A stretch of DNA of 64,000 bases from contig JAHBWD010000004.1 in the NCBI GenBank assembly GCA_019637175.1, positions 62,001 through 126,000 of the forward strand, given 5' to 3'. This document shows, in pieces, positions 1 to 8,587 of this stretch. The notes under the pieces are model-generated. The model had not been told where the DNA came from and did no database searches. It saw only the letters and a list, made by a program, of their open reading frames with translations. The DNA is from Labilithrix sp. (lineage in GTDB: Bacteria > Myxococcota_A > Polyangia > Polyangiales > Polyangiaceae). Position 1 is the stretch's first letter, and each line of letters opens with the position of its first letter. The position numbers were made by a program, and so were the translations under genes.

Positions 1-2
1 CG

Positions 3-1025
3 GTCGCGGCGGCGCGGATCGCGCTCGACGACGAGCTCCTCTTCGCGCTCGACGCGCGCTTTCCGGGCCTCGCGCTCCTGCGACGACCTCCGCCGCGGCC
101 GCCCGAGACGAGCACGCGCGAGGTCGTCATCTTGATGGGGATCCCGGGAGCAGGAAAGTCGACGGCGGCCAAGGCCTACGTCGATCGCGGGCACGTCCGG
201 CTCAATCGAGACACCGTCGGCGGCACGCTCGCCGGGATCGCCAAGCGCCTCGACGAGGTGTTGCGCAAGGGCGCGACCGGCGTCGTGCTCGACAACACCT
301 ACGTCTCGCGAGCCTCTCGGAGCGAGGTCGTGAGGATCGCGCACACCCACGGCGCACACGTCAGGTGCGTGCACTTCGACACGCCGCCGCACGAAGCGCA
401 GCGCAACGTCGTCTCGCGGATGCTCGAGCGCCACGGCGCGCTGCTCGGCCCGAAGGAGATCGCGTCGCTCTCCAAGAGAGATCCGACGGCGCTCGGGCCC
501 AACGCGCTCCGTCGCCTGCTCGGCGAGCTCGAAGCGCCGGCGCCCGAAGAGGGGTTCGCGTCCGTCGACGTCGTCACCTTCACGCGGCGGCACGATCCGC
601 GAGCGACCGCGCGCGGAGCCGCGATCGCCCTCGACGCGATCGCGCGACGGGCAGGAGACGGCTACGCGCTCGCGGCAGACGCGCGTGCGATCTTCGACGA
701 CCTCCCCGCCGGATCGCGCGCGCTGGTGTTCGGATGGATCCCCGACGCGAGCCCCGCGCTCGTCGCGTCGACGACGGCGCTGCTCCGCGAGGCCCACGGG
801 GCAGAGCTTGCATTATGCACACATTTGGCCGGACCGCCGCTCTGCTGGTGCCGGCCTCCCCTCCCCGGCCTCTGGCTCGCCTTCGCGCGCGCGCACGGCC
901 TCGACGCGCGGGCGAGCGTCCTCGTGGGCACGGGCGCGTCGCACGCGTCGATGGCCCGCGCGCTCGAGATGACCTACCTCGAGCGGCCGCTCACTGGCGC
1001 ATCAAGTCCGCCGCGGACCGCGTGA
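3..1025 (+). CDS. Polynucleotide-kinase-like P-loop protein, 5' end outside window
   Basis: The frame is open to the left edge, so the N-terminus is missing and about 340 residues are visible. A Walker A motif GIPGAGKST lies about 45 residues in, preceded by a hydrophobic beta strand (EVVILM). LDNTY about 50 residues later fits the second acidic strand of the zeta-toxin/T4-PNK kinase fold. Near the C-terminus the segment CWCRPPLPGLW followed by VLVGTGASH resembles the HAD phosphatase signature (CRKPxPG then VGDS) with the key acidic residue lost. The order kinase then HAD-like domain matches T4 Pnkp. I infer an end-processing or nucleotide kinase; the substrate is unknown. The last 35 bases overlap the convergent lipoprotein gene. 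A TTG at 132 could be taken as a start but would leave the P-loop strand truncated. Confidence 0.7.
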   Translation, partial: VAAARIALDDELLFALDARFPGLALLRRPPPRPPETSTREVVILMGIPGAGKSTAAKAYVDRGHVRLNRDTVGGTLAGIAKRLDEVLRKGATGVVLDNTYVSRASRSEVVRIAHTHGAHVRCVHFDTPPHEAQRNVVSRMLERHGALLGPKEIASLSKRDPTALGPNALRRLLGELEAPAPEEGFASVDVVTFTRRHDPRATARGAAIALDAIARRAGDGYALAADARAIFDDLPAGSRALVFGWIPDASPALVASTTALLREAHGAELALCTHLAGPPLCWCRPPLPGLWLAFARAHGLDARASVLVGTGASHASMARALEMTYLERPLTGASSPPRTA

Positions 1026-1539
1026 CGTAGAAGTAGCGCGGCCAGTGACGATAAAAGCTCGACCGGAGGATGGGGCTCCCGTCGGCCGGATCGACGTCTT
1101 CGCCGAAGGTGCCGACCGTCCGCACGAGCGAGCCGACGCCGACCGACTTTTCGCCGATGTCGTCGTCGGGCGAGAGCGCGGCGAGGACGTGCACGACGCC
1201 GAAGTCGCGATCGCTCACCGTGACGCGACAGGTGTCTTCGTCGTTGGCGTTGCTGCAGAGGTTACGCGTCTCGAGCTTGCGAACGCTGAGCGTGAGGTAG
1301 GCGGCGCCGCCGGGACCGGGCGCGCGGCCCTTCACCACGCCGAAGAGCGACGCCTTGCCCTTCCGCCAGGCCTCGGCTTCGCGCGCGTACATCACCGGAT
1401 CGTATTCGCGCGCGCCGTTCGCCGCCGCCGCTTCGTCGGAGGTGGCCGCGTATTGCGCCGCATAACCGTAAGGCCCGGCGCTCCGACATCCAGCCGAGAG
1501 GAGCACCGCGAGCGCGAGCATCGATGAACGACCCCACAT
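991..1539 (-). CDS. Hypothetical lipoprotein
   Basis: The product is 182 residues. It begins with a short basic n-region, a hydrophobic core and the lipobox LLSAGC at about residue 18, so it should be exported and lipidated. The mature part has no recognisable domain. It includes SLFGVVKGRAPGPGG and VRTVGTFGEDVDP, which suggest a small OB- or beta-rich fold. It also has two nearby cysteines (CSNANDEDTC) that could form a disulfide in the periplasm. The 3' end overlaps the convergent kinase-like gene by 35 bases. It lies downstream of and in the same direction as the VWA/DUF58 operon, but a 33-base gap leaves cotranscription open. Function unknown. Confidence 0.7.
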   Translation of the reverse strand: MWGRSSMLALAVLLSAGCRSAGPYGYAAQYAATSDEAAAANGAREYDPVMYAREAEAWRKGKASLFGVVKGRAPGPGGAAYLTLSVRKLETRNLCSNANDEDTCRVTVSDRDFGVVHVLAALSPDDDIGEKSVGVGSLVRTVGTFGEDVDPADGSPILRSSFYRHWPRYFYVTRSAADLMRQ

Positions 1540-1572
1540 GGCCCTCGTTCTACGCGATTCTGCGCCTGCTGA

Positions 1573-3564
1573 CTACGCGGTCTCGCCGCGAGGCCGCGTG
1601 AGCGCTCGAACGACGAGCTCGGCGGCGACGAGCGCGAGGAGCACGAGGGCCACGATCCAGGAGACGTCGACGATCGCCACGCCGCCGCCGAGCGCAGACG
1701 AGGTCGCGCTCTCGGCCACCGCCCTGGGCCGCAGATCGATCTCCCGCGCGATGGGCGCCGCGACGCGGAGCTCGCGGCTTCCGTCGATCGTCACGCGATA
1801 GACGCCCGCGATCGGGGGCACGACGCGCATCGCGCCTTCTTCGCGCGCGACCTCGACGCGGGGGCCGGAAGGAGGTCCCTCGACCTCCACTTGCCGAGCG
1901 CCCGCGAACGTCCAGGGTACGCCCACGTCTCCCCGCCGCGGCGTGGCGCGCTGCTTCGCTTCGGTGACGAACGCGTCGAGGAGCGCGAGGAACCCGGGCC
2001 TCAACGCGAAGTCGCTCGCGTCGATCGAGAACGGGAGCGTGGTGAGCCACACGTCGCCGCGACCGCGCGCGCGACGCCCTACGAACGTCGCGCCGTCGCT
2101 CCACTTGAGGAGCGCCTCGTGCGCGGAGAGATCCTGCTCCGCGAGCTTCGCGCGGCCCTTTGGCGCCAGATCGGCGAGGCTCGAGGCCGCCTCTCCGAAG
2201 AACGTGGTCCCGCTCGCGACGTCGATCCCGTTCGCCGGGGAGGCGTCCCACCCTACGGCCTGGCCGATGAAGGGCTCGAAGTTCGCGCCGAGCGGCGCCG
2301 CGGCGGCCCGCCTGCCGAGGGCGATGAGCAAGACGCCGCCGCCGTCGACGAAGGCGCCGAGCGCCCGACGCTGCTCGGGCGTGAACCCCGGCGGATCGTC
2401 CACGACGATCGCGGCGAAGGCGGCGGTGTCCTCGCGCCGATCGGGCACTTGAGGGATCGGGCGCACCGCCATGTCGACGTGGAGCGCCGCGAGGGCCTGC
2501 TCGACCACGGGGGCCCCGCCCGTCGCGACCGACTCTTCGCTGCGGTCGCCGACGACCGCGAGCGCGGCCGGCCCCGCCTCGACGACGATGGGCGCACGAT
2601 CGTCGGCCGCGATCGCGTCGTTGCCCGTGAGCTGCGCGACGAGCTCTTGCGCCTCGTCGGGCGCGGCGATCACCGCCGATCCGGGCGCGGCCGGCGCGCT
2701 GCTCAAGAGGAGCGTCGCCTCGCCCATCTGCGTCTGCGGCAGGGGCGTCTTCGCGATGACCTTGTCGCCGTCCTTGACCTGGACCTCGCGTCCCTGCGCG
2801 GCCTGCGCGCTCGAGCACGCGAAACGGACGCGCACGCGGCCGCCTGCGCGATCGGCGGCGATGATCCCGCAGTCGTCGGCCGGCGATCTCAGCTCCGGCA
2901 TCGCGACCCACACGGGGAGCGCCGTACCCTCGCCGAGGGGCGGGCCGTCGGGCTTGCCGTCCGCGAGATCGCTGAGCACGACCACGCGTCGATCGATCTG
3001 CGGCAGCTCGCTCACGAGCGTTCGCGCGATCGCGACCGCGCCGTCGAGATCCGTCGCGCGATCGCTCGGCGTGATGCCGTCGAGGGCGGCGCGCGCCGCC
3101 GAGATGTCCGTCGTCGCCGCGAGACCGACGCGCGCCGGCGCGCCCGCGAGGACGATCGCCGCGGCGTCGCCTTCGCGCATCGCGGCGAGGATCTCGCGCG
3201 CTCCCTCTTGCGCGCGATCGAAGCGAGACCGACCGCTCGCGTCGACGACGCGCATGCTCATCGAGTCGTCGAGGACGATCGCGACGGCGACCGAGGCGCC
3301 CGAACGGCTGAGCGCGAGGCGCGAGCAGCGAATGAGGGGCGAAGCGCCGAGCACGGCGAGCGCGACCACCGCCGCGGCGCGGATCGCGAACAAGGATCGA
3401 TCCTCGAGGTGCGCGCGCCGTCGCGCCTTCGGCGGCGTGGGAGGAACGAGGCGCGCCGGCGCGAAGGGGTGCTGTTCGGCGCGCTGGCGGCGCAGCCGGT
3501 GCGCGACGTATGGCGCGGCGACGAGCGCGGCGATCCCCAGCGCGAGGAGCGTGAGGAACGTCAC
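1573..3564 (-). CDS. BatA-like membrane protein with VWA domain
   Basis: I place the start at the GTG at 3564, which overlaps the stop of the DUF58 gene (GTGA). It gives 663 residues beginning with a membrane helix, TFLTLLALGIAALVAAPYVAHRL. A second helix follows near residue 60, a VWA-like domain with a MIDAS-type VLDDSMSM start near residue 95, a long periplasmic or cytosolic part, and a C-terminal helix near 630. This order (two N-terminal helices, VWA, long extension, C-terminal helix) is that of BatA/CoxE-adjacent aerotolerance-type proteins. GFTPEQRRALGAFVDGGGVLLIALG is a glutamine-amidotransferase-like segment also common in these proteins. It is cotranscribed with the DUF58 and TPR lipoprotein genes. 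The family usually works with a MoxR AAA+ ATPase, which is not seen in the window. Exact role unknown. Confidence 0.75.
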   Translation of the reverse strand: MTFLTLLALGIAALVAAPYVAHRLRRQRAEQHPFAPARLVPPTPPKARRRAHLEDRSLFAIRAAAVVALAVLGASPLIRCSRLALSRSGASVAVAIVLDDSMSMRVVDASGRSRFDRAQEGAREILAAMREGDAAAIVLAGAPARVGLAATTDISAARAALDGITPSDRATDLDGAVAIARTLVSELPQIDRRVVVLSDLADGKPDGPPLGEGTALPVWVAMPELRSPADDCGIIAADRAGGRVRVRFACSSAQAAQGREVQVKDGDKVIAKTPLPQTQMGEATLLLSSAPAAPGSAVIAAPDEAQELVAQLTGNDAIAADDRAPIVVEAGPAALAVVGDRSEESVATGGAPVVEQALAALHVDMAVRPIPQVPDRREDTAAFAAIVVDDPPGFTPEQRRALGAFVDGGGVLLIALGRRAAAAPLGANFEPFIGQAVGWDASPANGIDVASGTTFFGEAASSLADLAPKGRAKLAEQDLSAHEALLKWSDGATFVGRRARGRGDVWLTTLPFSIDASDFALRPGFLALLDAFVTEAKQRATPRRGDVGVPWTFAGARQVEVEGPPSGPRVEVAREEGAMRVVPPIAGVYRVTIDGSRELRVAAPIAREIDLRPRAVAESATSSALGGGVAIVDVSWIVALVLLALVAAELVVRALTRPRGETA

Positions 3565-4460
3565 AGCACCGCCTCGATGATCGCCCGGACGGCCGAGACC
3601 GGATCCCGATCGGTGGTCATCGGGAGGAAGCTCGCGCCTCGGCCGACGAGCGTTTCCTTCCAAGCCTGCTGGAGCTCGGCCAGCCGCGCGAGGTAGCGCT
3701 CGCGCGCGCCTTCGTCGGTCTCGACGGTCACGCCGCCCTCGAGCGCCTCGAGCCGGACGGTCTCGGTGAAGGGAAATGTCGCCTCGTCCGGATCGAGCGT
3801 CTGCACGACGACCACGACGCGCCCGCGCGTCGCGATCGTCGCGATCCGGTCGGCCGCCTCGGGCGGCAGATCGAGCAGATCGGAGAAGATGACGACGACC
3901 GAGCCGCGGCGCGCCGATCGCGCGAGGGCGCCGAGGACGCGATCGAGCACGCCGACGTCGGCGATCGCGTCACCTCGAGCACGTTGCGACTCGAGCGCGT
4001 CGACGATGCGCTCGAACGCCTCGCGGCCGCCGCTGACGGGCACGGGCCTGGCGTCGGGAGATCCGCCGATGAAGCCGAGCCCGACGGGATCGCCGCTGCG
4101 GATCGCGACGCGCGCGAGGGCCGCCGCCACGAGCGAGGCCCACGCGACCTTCGCCGCGGGCGCGCTCTTGCCGCGGTACCCCATCGACGCGGTCGCGTCG
4201 ACGACGAGACGGAGCGCGCGATCGGTCTCCGTCTCGAACTGACGCACGAGCAAGTGGTCGTGGCGCAGCAGCGAGCGGACGTCGAGCCATCGCAGATCGT
4301 CGCCCGGCGTGTACGCGCGATGGCCGCCGAACTCGACGCCGGCGCCCTTGCGCGCGCTGCGATGCGCGCCGGCGTAGACGCCTTCGGCGACGAGCCGCGC
4401 GCGGATGCGCAGCGGCGCGAGGCTGCCCCAATCGACCTTGCGCCGGAGATCGAGCTCCAC
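3561..4460 (-). CDS. DUF58 domain protein
   Basis: The GTG at 4460 gives 299 residues, the usual DUF58 length, and starts 12 bases after the stop of the upstream TPR gene. The longer open frame to 4832 lies inside that TPR gene and has no protein-like composition. The DUF58 signature is present: GVEFGGHRAYTPGDDLRWLD near residue 40, then RQFETETD. A VWA-like strand VVDATASMGY and a later VVVIFSDLLDLP follow. DUF58 proteins are usually encoded with MoxR ATPases and VWA proteins and are thought to help assemble or mature envelope or metal-binding complexes. Here it sits between a TPR lipoprotein and a BatA-like protein. Its stop overlaps the next start by four bases, implying translational coupling. 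Confidence 0.85.
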   Translation of the reverse strand: MELDLRRKVDWGSLAPLRIRARLVAEGVYAGAHRSARKGAGVEFGGHRAYTPGDDLRWLDVRSLLRHDHLLVRQFETETDRALRLVVDATASMGYRGKSAPAAKVAWASLVAAALARVAIRSGDPVGLGFIGGSPDARPVPVSGGREAFERIVDALESQRARGDAIADVGVLDRVLGALARSARRGSVVVIFSDLLDLPPEAADRIATIATRGRVVVVVQTLDPDEATFPFTETVRLEALEGGVTVETDEGARERYLARLAELQQAWKETLVGRGASFLPMTTDRDPVSAVRAIIEAVL

Positions 4461-4471
4461 GGCGGAGCCGC

Positions 4472-6676
4472 TCAGGGAAGCCCGACTTCGGGAACGGGGC
4501 CGCCGATCTGCGCACGCGCGCCGCTCAGCACCTCGCGTGCGAGCGCGACCTCCATGAGGTCGAGGCCGGGGGAGCTGACGACCTGCTTGAGGAAATCGTC
4601 CGCGCCCTTGCTGTCGCCCGCGAGCTTGCGATCCATCGCGGAGTAGAAGAGCGCTTCGGTCTTCTGCGTGGGCGTCTGCGCGGCAGAGACGAGCTGCTCC
4701 GCCTTGATCTTGCCGGCGCCGAACGCGGCGACGCGGCCGATCCAGCGCGGATCGTCGGCCGCCTGCGCGAGCACGCGCTCGGCGACGCTCTCGCCGCCGG
4801 CCTTCGTCTGCTTCTCGAGGAAGCGCACCCACATCGCGTAATACACGATGTCTTCGCGCGGGAGCTCCGCGCCGAGGCCGCGCGCGAGGCCGTCGCGCGC
4901 GCCCGCGAGATCGTTCTTCACGAAGGCGCGCGCGATGATCTGACCGATCGTCGCCGCCGCCTGCCGCTTGTCGCGCGGCGCCGCCTCGAGCGCGCGCTCG
5001 AGCGCCTTCATCGCGCTGGGCGCGGCGCCGAAGCGATCGAGCGCGCGGGCGATGAGCCGCTCGATCCGCGCGCGGTCGTCGCCCTCGGCGGCGCCTCGCG
5101 CCTTGGCGAGATCACGGAGCGCGTCCGACAGCGGCTTTCGCGCCGCGCTCGCGTCGCCTTGCTCGCGCTGGATGTCGCTCTGGAGAATGAGCACCTCGCC
5201 GCGGAGCGCGGGCTCCTTGACCACGTCTTCGGCCCCCAGCGCTTCGCGCAGTCGATCGAGCGCGCTCTTCACCTTGTCGTCGTGCCAGTCGAGCCGCGCG
5301 AGCGCGAGGAGCACGGCGCCCGTCTTCTCTCGCTCGATCGCCTGCGTGAGGAGCTGCCTCGCCTCCGCGAGCCGGCCCTCGCGGATCTCGATCTCGCCCA
5401 TCATCCCGTAGACGCGCGCCGGGCTCGGCTGCACCCGCTTCACGGCGTCGGCCGACGCGAGGACCGGCGCGGCCGCCTTGAACGTGCGACGCACGCTGTC
5501 GGGCTCCTCGGCCTCGAGCGATCGCCCCATCGATTGCATCGTGATCGCGAGCGCGAGGCCGACGATGCGCGGATCCTTCTGCGCCTTCGCCGCGTCGGCG
5601 AGGACCGCGGGAGCCGCCTCGCCCATGCCGAGATCGACGAGCATCGCCGCGACGAACGCCGCGGGCTCCGCCGCGGTCGCGTCGAGGCGATACGCCTCGG
5701 CGGCGGCGGCGAACGAGGCGACGCGGAGGAGCTCGCCGTCGCGCCCGAAGTCTTCTTCGTCGCCGCGCATCTGGCGCGGCGGCGGGCGCAGCATCCGGGC
5801 GAGGTCGAGCCACTTCTCCGAGTCGGGCTTCTGCGCGACTTGCTTGAGCGCCTCGACGAGCTCGGGGCGCGCGAGGTCTTTCACCTTCTCGAGGGAGGCG
5901 AGCGCGCCGTGCGGATCCGCGTTGCGCAGATGGATCGCCGCGAGGACCGTCGCGCCCGTCTCGAGGGCGCGGACCGTCTCGAGCGCCTCGTCGCGCGGCA
6001 CCTGCGTCCCGCGCGTGCGCCGCGCCGTCCTGACGGCCGCGGCCTTCTCCATGAACTCCATCGTGCGCAGGACGGCGTCGTCGCGCGCCTCCTTGCTCGG
6101 CTCGAGCAGGTGCCGCGTGACGGCCGCCGCCTCGAGCGCGCCGGCCGTCTGCATCACGCCGCCGCCCGCCGTGTCTCGCGTCCACGTGGCGATCGCGTCG
6201 AGGTGCGCCTTGATGTCGTTTCGCTCCGCCGCGGGCGCGACGCGCAAGAGCATCTCGTACGAAGCGCGCGCGCGCCCCTCGTCGCCTCGCTTCGCGAACT
6301 CCTCCGACGCCGCCTTGAGCGCCTCGTAGCCGCGCGAGCCCATCATCTCGTTCGTCAGCTCGGTGGCGTGCACGAGGTACATCGCGCCGGCGAACGAGGC
6401 GACGGCGCGATCGCGATCCTTCGCCTTGAAGCGCTGCGCGACGCGCGACATCTGGCGCGCGACCACCCCTTGCAGGCGAAGCTTGCGCTCCTGGCTGTTC
6501 GGTTCGCTCGCGAGCAGATCGCGCACGGCGCCCGCGAACGCCTCTTCGCTGACCTCGTGACCGGCCACGGTCGCGCGCTCGGCGTTGTGCACCGGACGCC
6601 CATAACGACCGCTGCCAGGACCGCACGCGGCGGTCGCGAGCGACAGCGCGATGAGCATGAACGCAAGCCGGCGCAT
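4472..6676 (-). CDS. Large TPR-type lipoprotein
   Basis: The product is 734 residues with a lipoprotein signal (MRRLAFMLIALSLATAAC). The mature part is almost wholly alpha-helical and alanine-rich. Helix pairs resemble tetratricopeptide repeats, for example RGDEGRARASYEMLLRVAP and REGRLAEARQLLTQAIEREKT. It is the first gene of a three-gene leftward operon with a DUF58 protein and a BatA-like VWA protein. TPR proteins are regular members of Bat operons (BatC/BatE), so it may be the scaffold of that assembly in the periplasm. That is inference from context. The divergent response regulator begins 246 bases away; I see no clear promoter motif in the gap. Confidence 0.75.
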   Translation of the reverse strand: MRRLAFMLIALSLATAACGPGSGRYGRPVHNAERATVAGHEVSEEAFAGAVRDLLASEPNSQERKLRLQGVVARQMSRVAQRFKAKDRDRAVASFAGAMYLVHATELTNEMMGSRGYEALKAASEEFAKRGDEGRARASYEMLLRVAPAAERNDIKAHLDAIATWTRDTAGGGVMQTAGALEAAAVTRHLLEPSKEARDDAVLRTMEFMEKAAAVRTARRTRGTQVPRDEALETVRALETGATVLAAIHLRNADPHGALASLEKVKDLARPELVEALKQVAQKPDSEKWLDLARMLRPPPRQMRGDEEDFGRDGELLRVASFAAAAEAYRLDATAAEPAAFVAAMLVDLGMGEAAPAVLADAAKAQKDPRIVGLALAITMQSMGRSLEAEEPDSVRRTFKAAAPVLASADAVKRVQPSPARVYGMMGEIEIREGRLAEARQLLTQAIEREKTGAVLLALARLDWHDDKVKSALDRLREALGAEDVVKEPALRGEVLILQSDIQREQGDASAARKPLSDALRDLAKARGAAEGDDRARIERLIARALDRFGAAPSAMKALERALEAAPRDKRQAAATIGQIIARAFVKNDLAGARDGLARGLGAELPREDIVYYAMWVRFLEKQTKAGGESVAERVLAQAADDPRWIGRVAAFGAGKIKAEQLVSAAQTPTQKTEALFYSAMDRKLAGDSKGADDFLKQVVSSPGLDLMEVALAREVLSGARAQIGGPVPEVGLP

Positions 6677-6922
6677 GAGGTGGGCAGTGTATCTCGGGGG
6701 GGCGGGAGAGGGCTAGACGGACGGCCGCTCGAGCAGGCCGAGCGCCGAGGTGCAACGCGGCCGGGCTCGCCTCGCTTACGGTCGGAATATCCGGTGGAGC
6801 CCGCTGTTTTCGACGCTGCTCCGCGCGGGACCAGGCTGAGCCTCCCGATCGCGGCCGGTCCGGGGTGATCGCGCGCGCTCGGCTCCCCCTGCAGGCTGAC
6901 CGCGTGTAGCCTCTCGGGCGTC

Positions 6923-8308
6923 ATGGCCCACGCTCATCTCCTCGTCGTCGACGACGAGCCTTCGATCCTGACGACGCTCCAGAAGGCGCTCACGCTCGAG
7001 GGCTACTCCGTCGACGTCGCCGGCGGCGTGAAGGTGGCCGACGAGAAGCTCAAGAAGCGCTCCTACGATCTCTGTCTCTTCGACGTGATGCTCCCCGACG
7101 GCGACGGCCTGAGCCTCCTCGGCGCGCTCCGCGCGAGCAAGAACGAAGTGCCCGTCATCATGATGAGCGGGCACGCGACGATCGACACCGCGGTCAAAGC
7201 GACGCGCCTCGGCGCGCTCAACTTCCTCGAGAAGCCGATCAACACCGACGCGCTGCTCATCGCGGTCGAGACCGCGCTCCGCCTCCAGCGCGCCGAGACC
7301 GAGGCGCGCGAGCTCCGCGCCGCGAGCGGAGCGACCGGCGAGCTCGTCGGCGAGAGCGCGCCGATCAAGAAGCTCGTCGAGCAGATCGGCCGCGCGGCCA
7401 AGAGCTCCGCGAGCGTGCTCGTCACCGGCGAGCGCGGCACGGGCAAGGAGCTCGTCGCCCGCGCGATCCACCTGCTCTCGCCGCGCGCGAAGGGCCCGCT
7501 CGAGAAGCTCAATTGCGCGGCGCTGCCGAGCGAGCTCATCGAGAGCGAGCTGTTCGGGCACGAGGCCGGCGCGTTCACCGGCGCCACCAAGCAGCGGCGA
7601 GGAAAGTTCGAGCGCGCGAGCGGCGGCACCCTCTTCCTCGACGAAGTGGGCGACATGCCCCTGCCGATGCAGGCCAAGCTCTTGCGCGTCTTGCAAGAGC
7701 GCGAGATCGAGCGCGTCGGCGGGAGCGAGACGATCAAGGTCGACACGCGCGTCGTAGCGGCGACCAACCGCGATCTCGTCAAGGCCTGCGAGGCCGAGGC
7801 CTTCCGCGCCGATCTCTACGATCGGCTCAACGTCGTGCCGCTGCACATCCCGCCGCTCCGCGCGCGGCGCGAAGACATCCCGCTCCTCGCGCGTCACTTC
7901 CTCGACCTCGCGGCGAAGGCCAACGATCGGCCGGGGATGCGCATCGACGACGAGGCGATCGGGGTGCTTGCATCCTACAGCTTTCCCGGCAACGTCCGGG
8001 AGCTCCGCAACCTCACCGAGCGCCTCGTGATCCTGACGCCGGACGACGTGATCCGCGCCGCCGACGTGAGAACGTGCCTGCCCGGCGGCAGCGCGCCGAA
8101 GGCTCACGGGCTCTACCGCCCGGGCGTGCCCTTCCGCGTGCTGGTCGAGGAGTCCGAGCGCCAGATCATCCAAGACGCGCTCGGTCATCACGGCGGTCAG
8201 ATGGCCGCGACGGCGCGCGCGCTCGATCTCGAGCGGAGCCATCTCTACAAGAAGGCGCGCGCGCTCGGGCTCCGCGGCTCCGACAAGGGCGACGACGACG
8301 ACGGATGA
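6923..8308 (+). CDS. Sigma-54-dependent response regulator, NtrC/NtrX type
   Basis: The product is 461 residues with the full three-domain order. The receiver domain (1-120) has acidic residues at 10-12, phospho-acceptor D54 and K104. The AAA+ domain has Walker A GERGTGKE (169-176), the sigma-54 contact loop GAFTGA (216-221), Walker B GGTLFLDE and the arginine-finger region. A C-terminal Fis-type helix-turn-helix contains LERSHLYKKARALGL. The HTH wording is closest to NtrX-like regulators. It should activate sigma-54 promoters when phosphorylated. No cognate kinase is adjacent, so it is an orphan response regulator. The acidic tail (GDDDDG) is short. Start ATG at 6923 is supported by a complete first receiver strand. 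Confidence 0.93.
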   Translation: MAHAHLLVVDDEPSILTTLQKALTLEGYSVDVAGGVKVADEKLKKRSYDLCLFDVMLPDGDGLSLLGALRASKNEVPVIMMSGHATIDTAVKATRLGALNFLEKPINTDALLIAVETALRLQRAETEARELRAASGATGELVGESAPIKKLVEQIGRAAKSSASVLVTGERGTGKELVARAIHLLSPRAKGPLEKLNCAALPSELIESELFGHEAGAFTGATKQRRGKFERASGGTLFLDEVGDMPLPMQAKLLRVLQEREIERVGGSETIKVDTRVVAATNRDLVKACEAEAFRADLYDRLNVVPLHIPPLRARREDIPLLARHFLDLAAKANDRPGMRIDDEAIGVLASYSFPGNVRELRNLTERLVILTPDDVIRAADVRTCLPGGSAPKAHGLYRPGVPFRVLVEESERQIIQDALGHHGGQMAATARALDLERSHLYKKARALGLRGSDKGDDDDG

Positions 8309-8311
8309 TCG

Positions 8312-8587
8312 TCAGCGCTTGTGGCACTGACCGCGAGCGCCACGCACTTCGCAGTAGTAGCGGCGGGTCGTGCTTCGGGCGGCTTCGTCGAGCAGGCGCT
8401 CGCACGCGAGGACCTCGTCGCGATCGTAGCGGCGCCCGCAGACCTCCTCGCAGCTCGGCTCGTCGGCGCCGGCTTCGACGGTGTACGGCTGGATCCACGC
8501 GGCGTCGCGCTCGTCGCAGCCATAGGTGAGGAAGCTGTCGCACGCGGAGCACGCGACGAGCGAGATCGTGACGATCACGCGACGCAT
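8312..8587 (-). CDS. Small Cys-rich lipoprotein
   Basis: The product is 91 residues from the ATG at 8587. The signal MRRVIVTISLVACSAC offers lipobox cysteines at 13 or 16. The mature peptide has further cysteines in SCEEVC, VLACER, RYYCEV and GQCHKR, an even set that suggests disulfides. Its start lies inside the 3' end of the ferritin-like lipoprotein gene (13-base overlap), so the two are cotranscribed and probably translationally coupled. A similar cysteine pattern (CEEWKSAPCEETC) occurs near the N-terminus of that partner. The two may therefore share a Cys-rich module or interact. Function unknown. Confidence 0.7.
   Translation of the reverse strand: MRRVIVTISLVACSACDSFLTYGCDERDAAWIQPYTVEAGADEPSCEEVCGRRYDRDEVLACERLLDEAARSTTRRYYCEVRGARGQCHKR

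Noticed and set aside
4461..4832. Long N-terminal extension of the DUF58 gene
   Set aside because: It lies within the upstream TPR gene and reads as Arg-rich low-quality sequence; a GTG at 4460 fits the operon spacing.
6677..6922. Possible promoter in the 246-base divergent gap
   Set aside because: No -24/-12 or other clear motif was found by eye.
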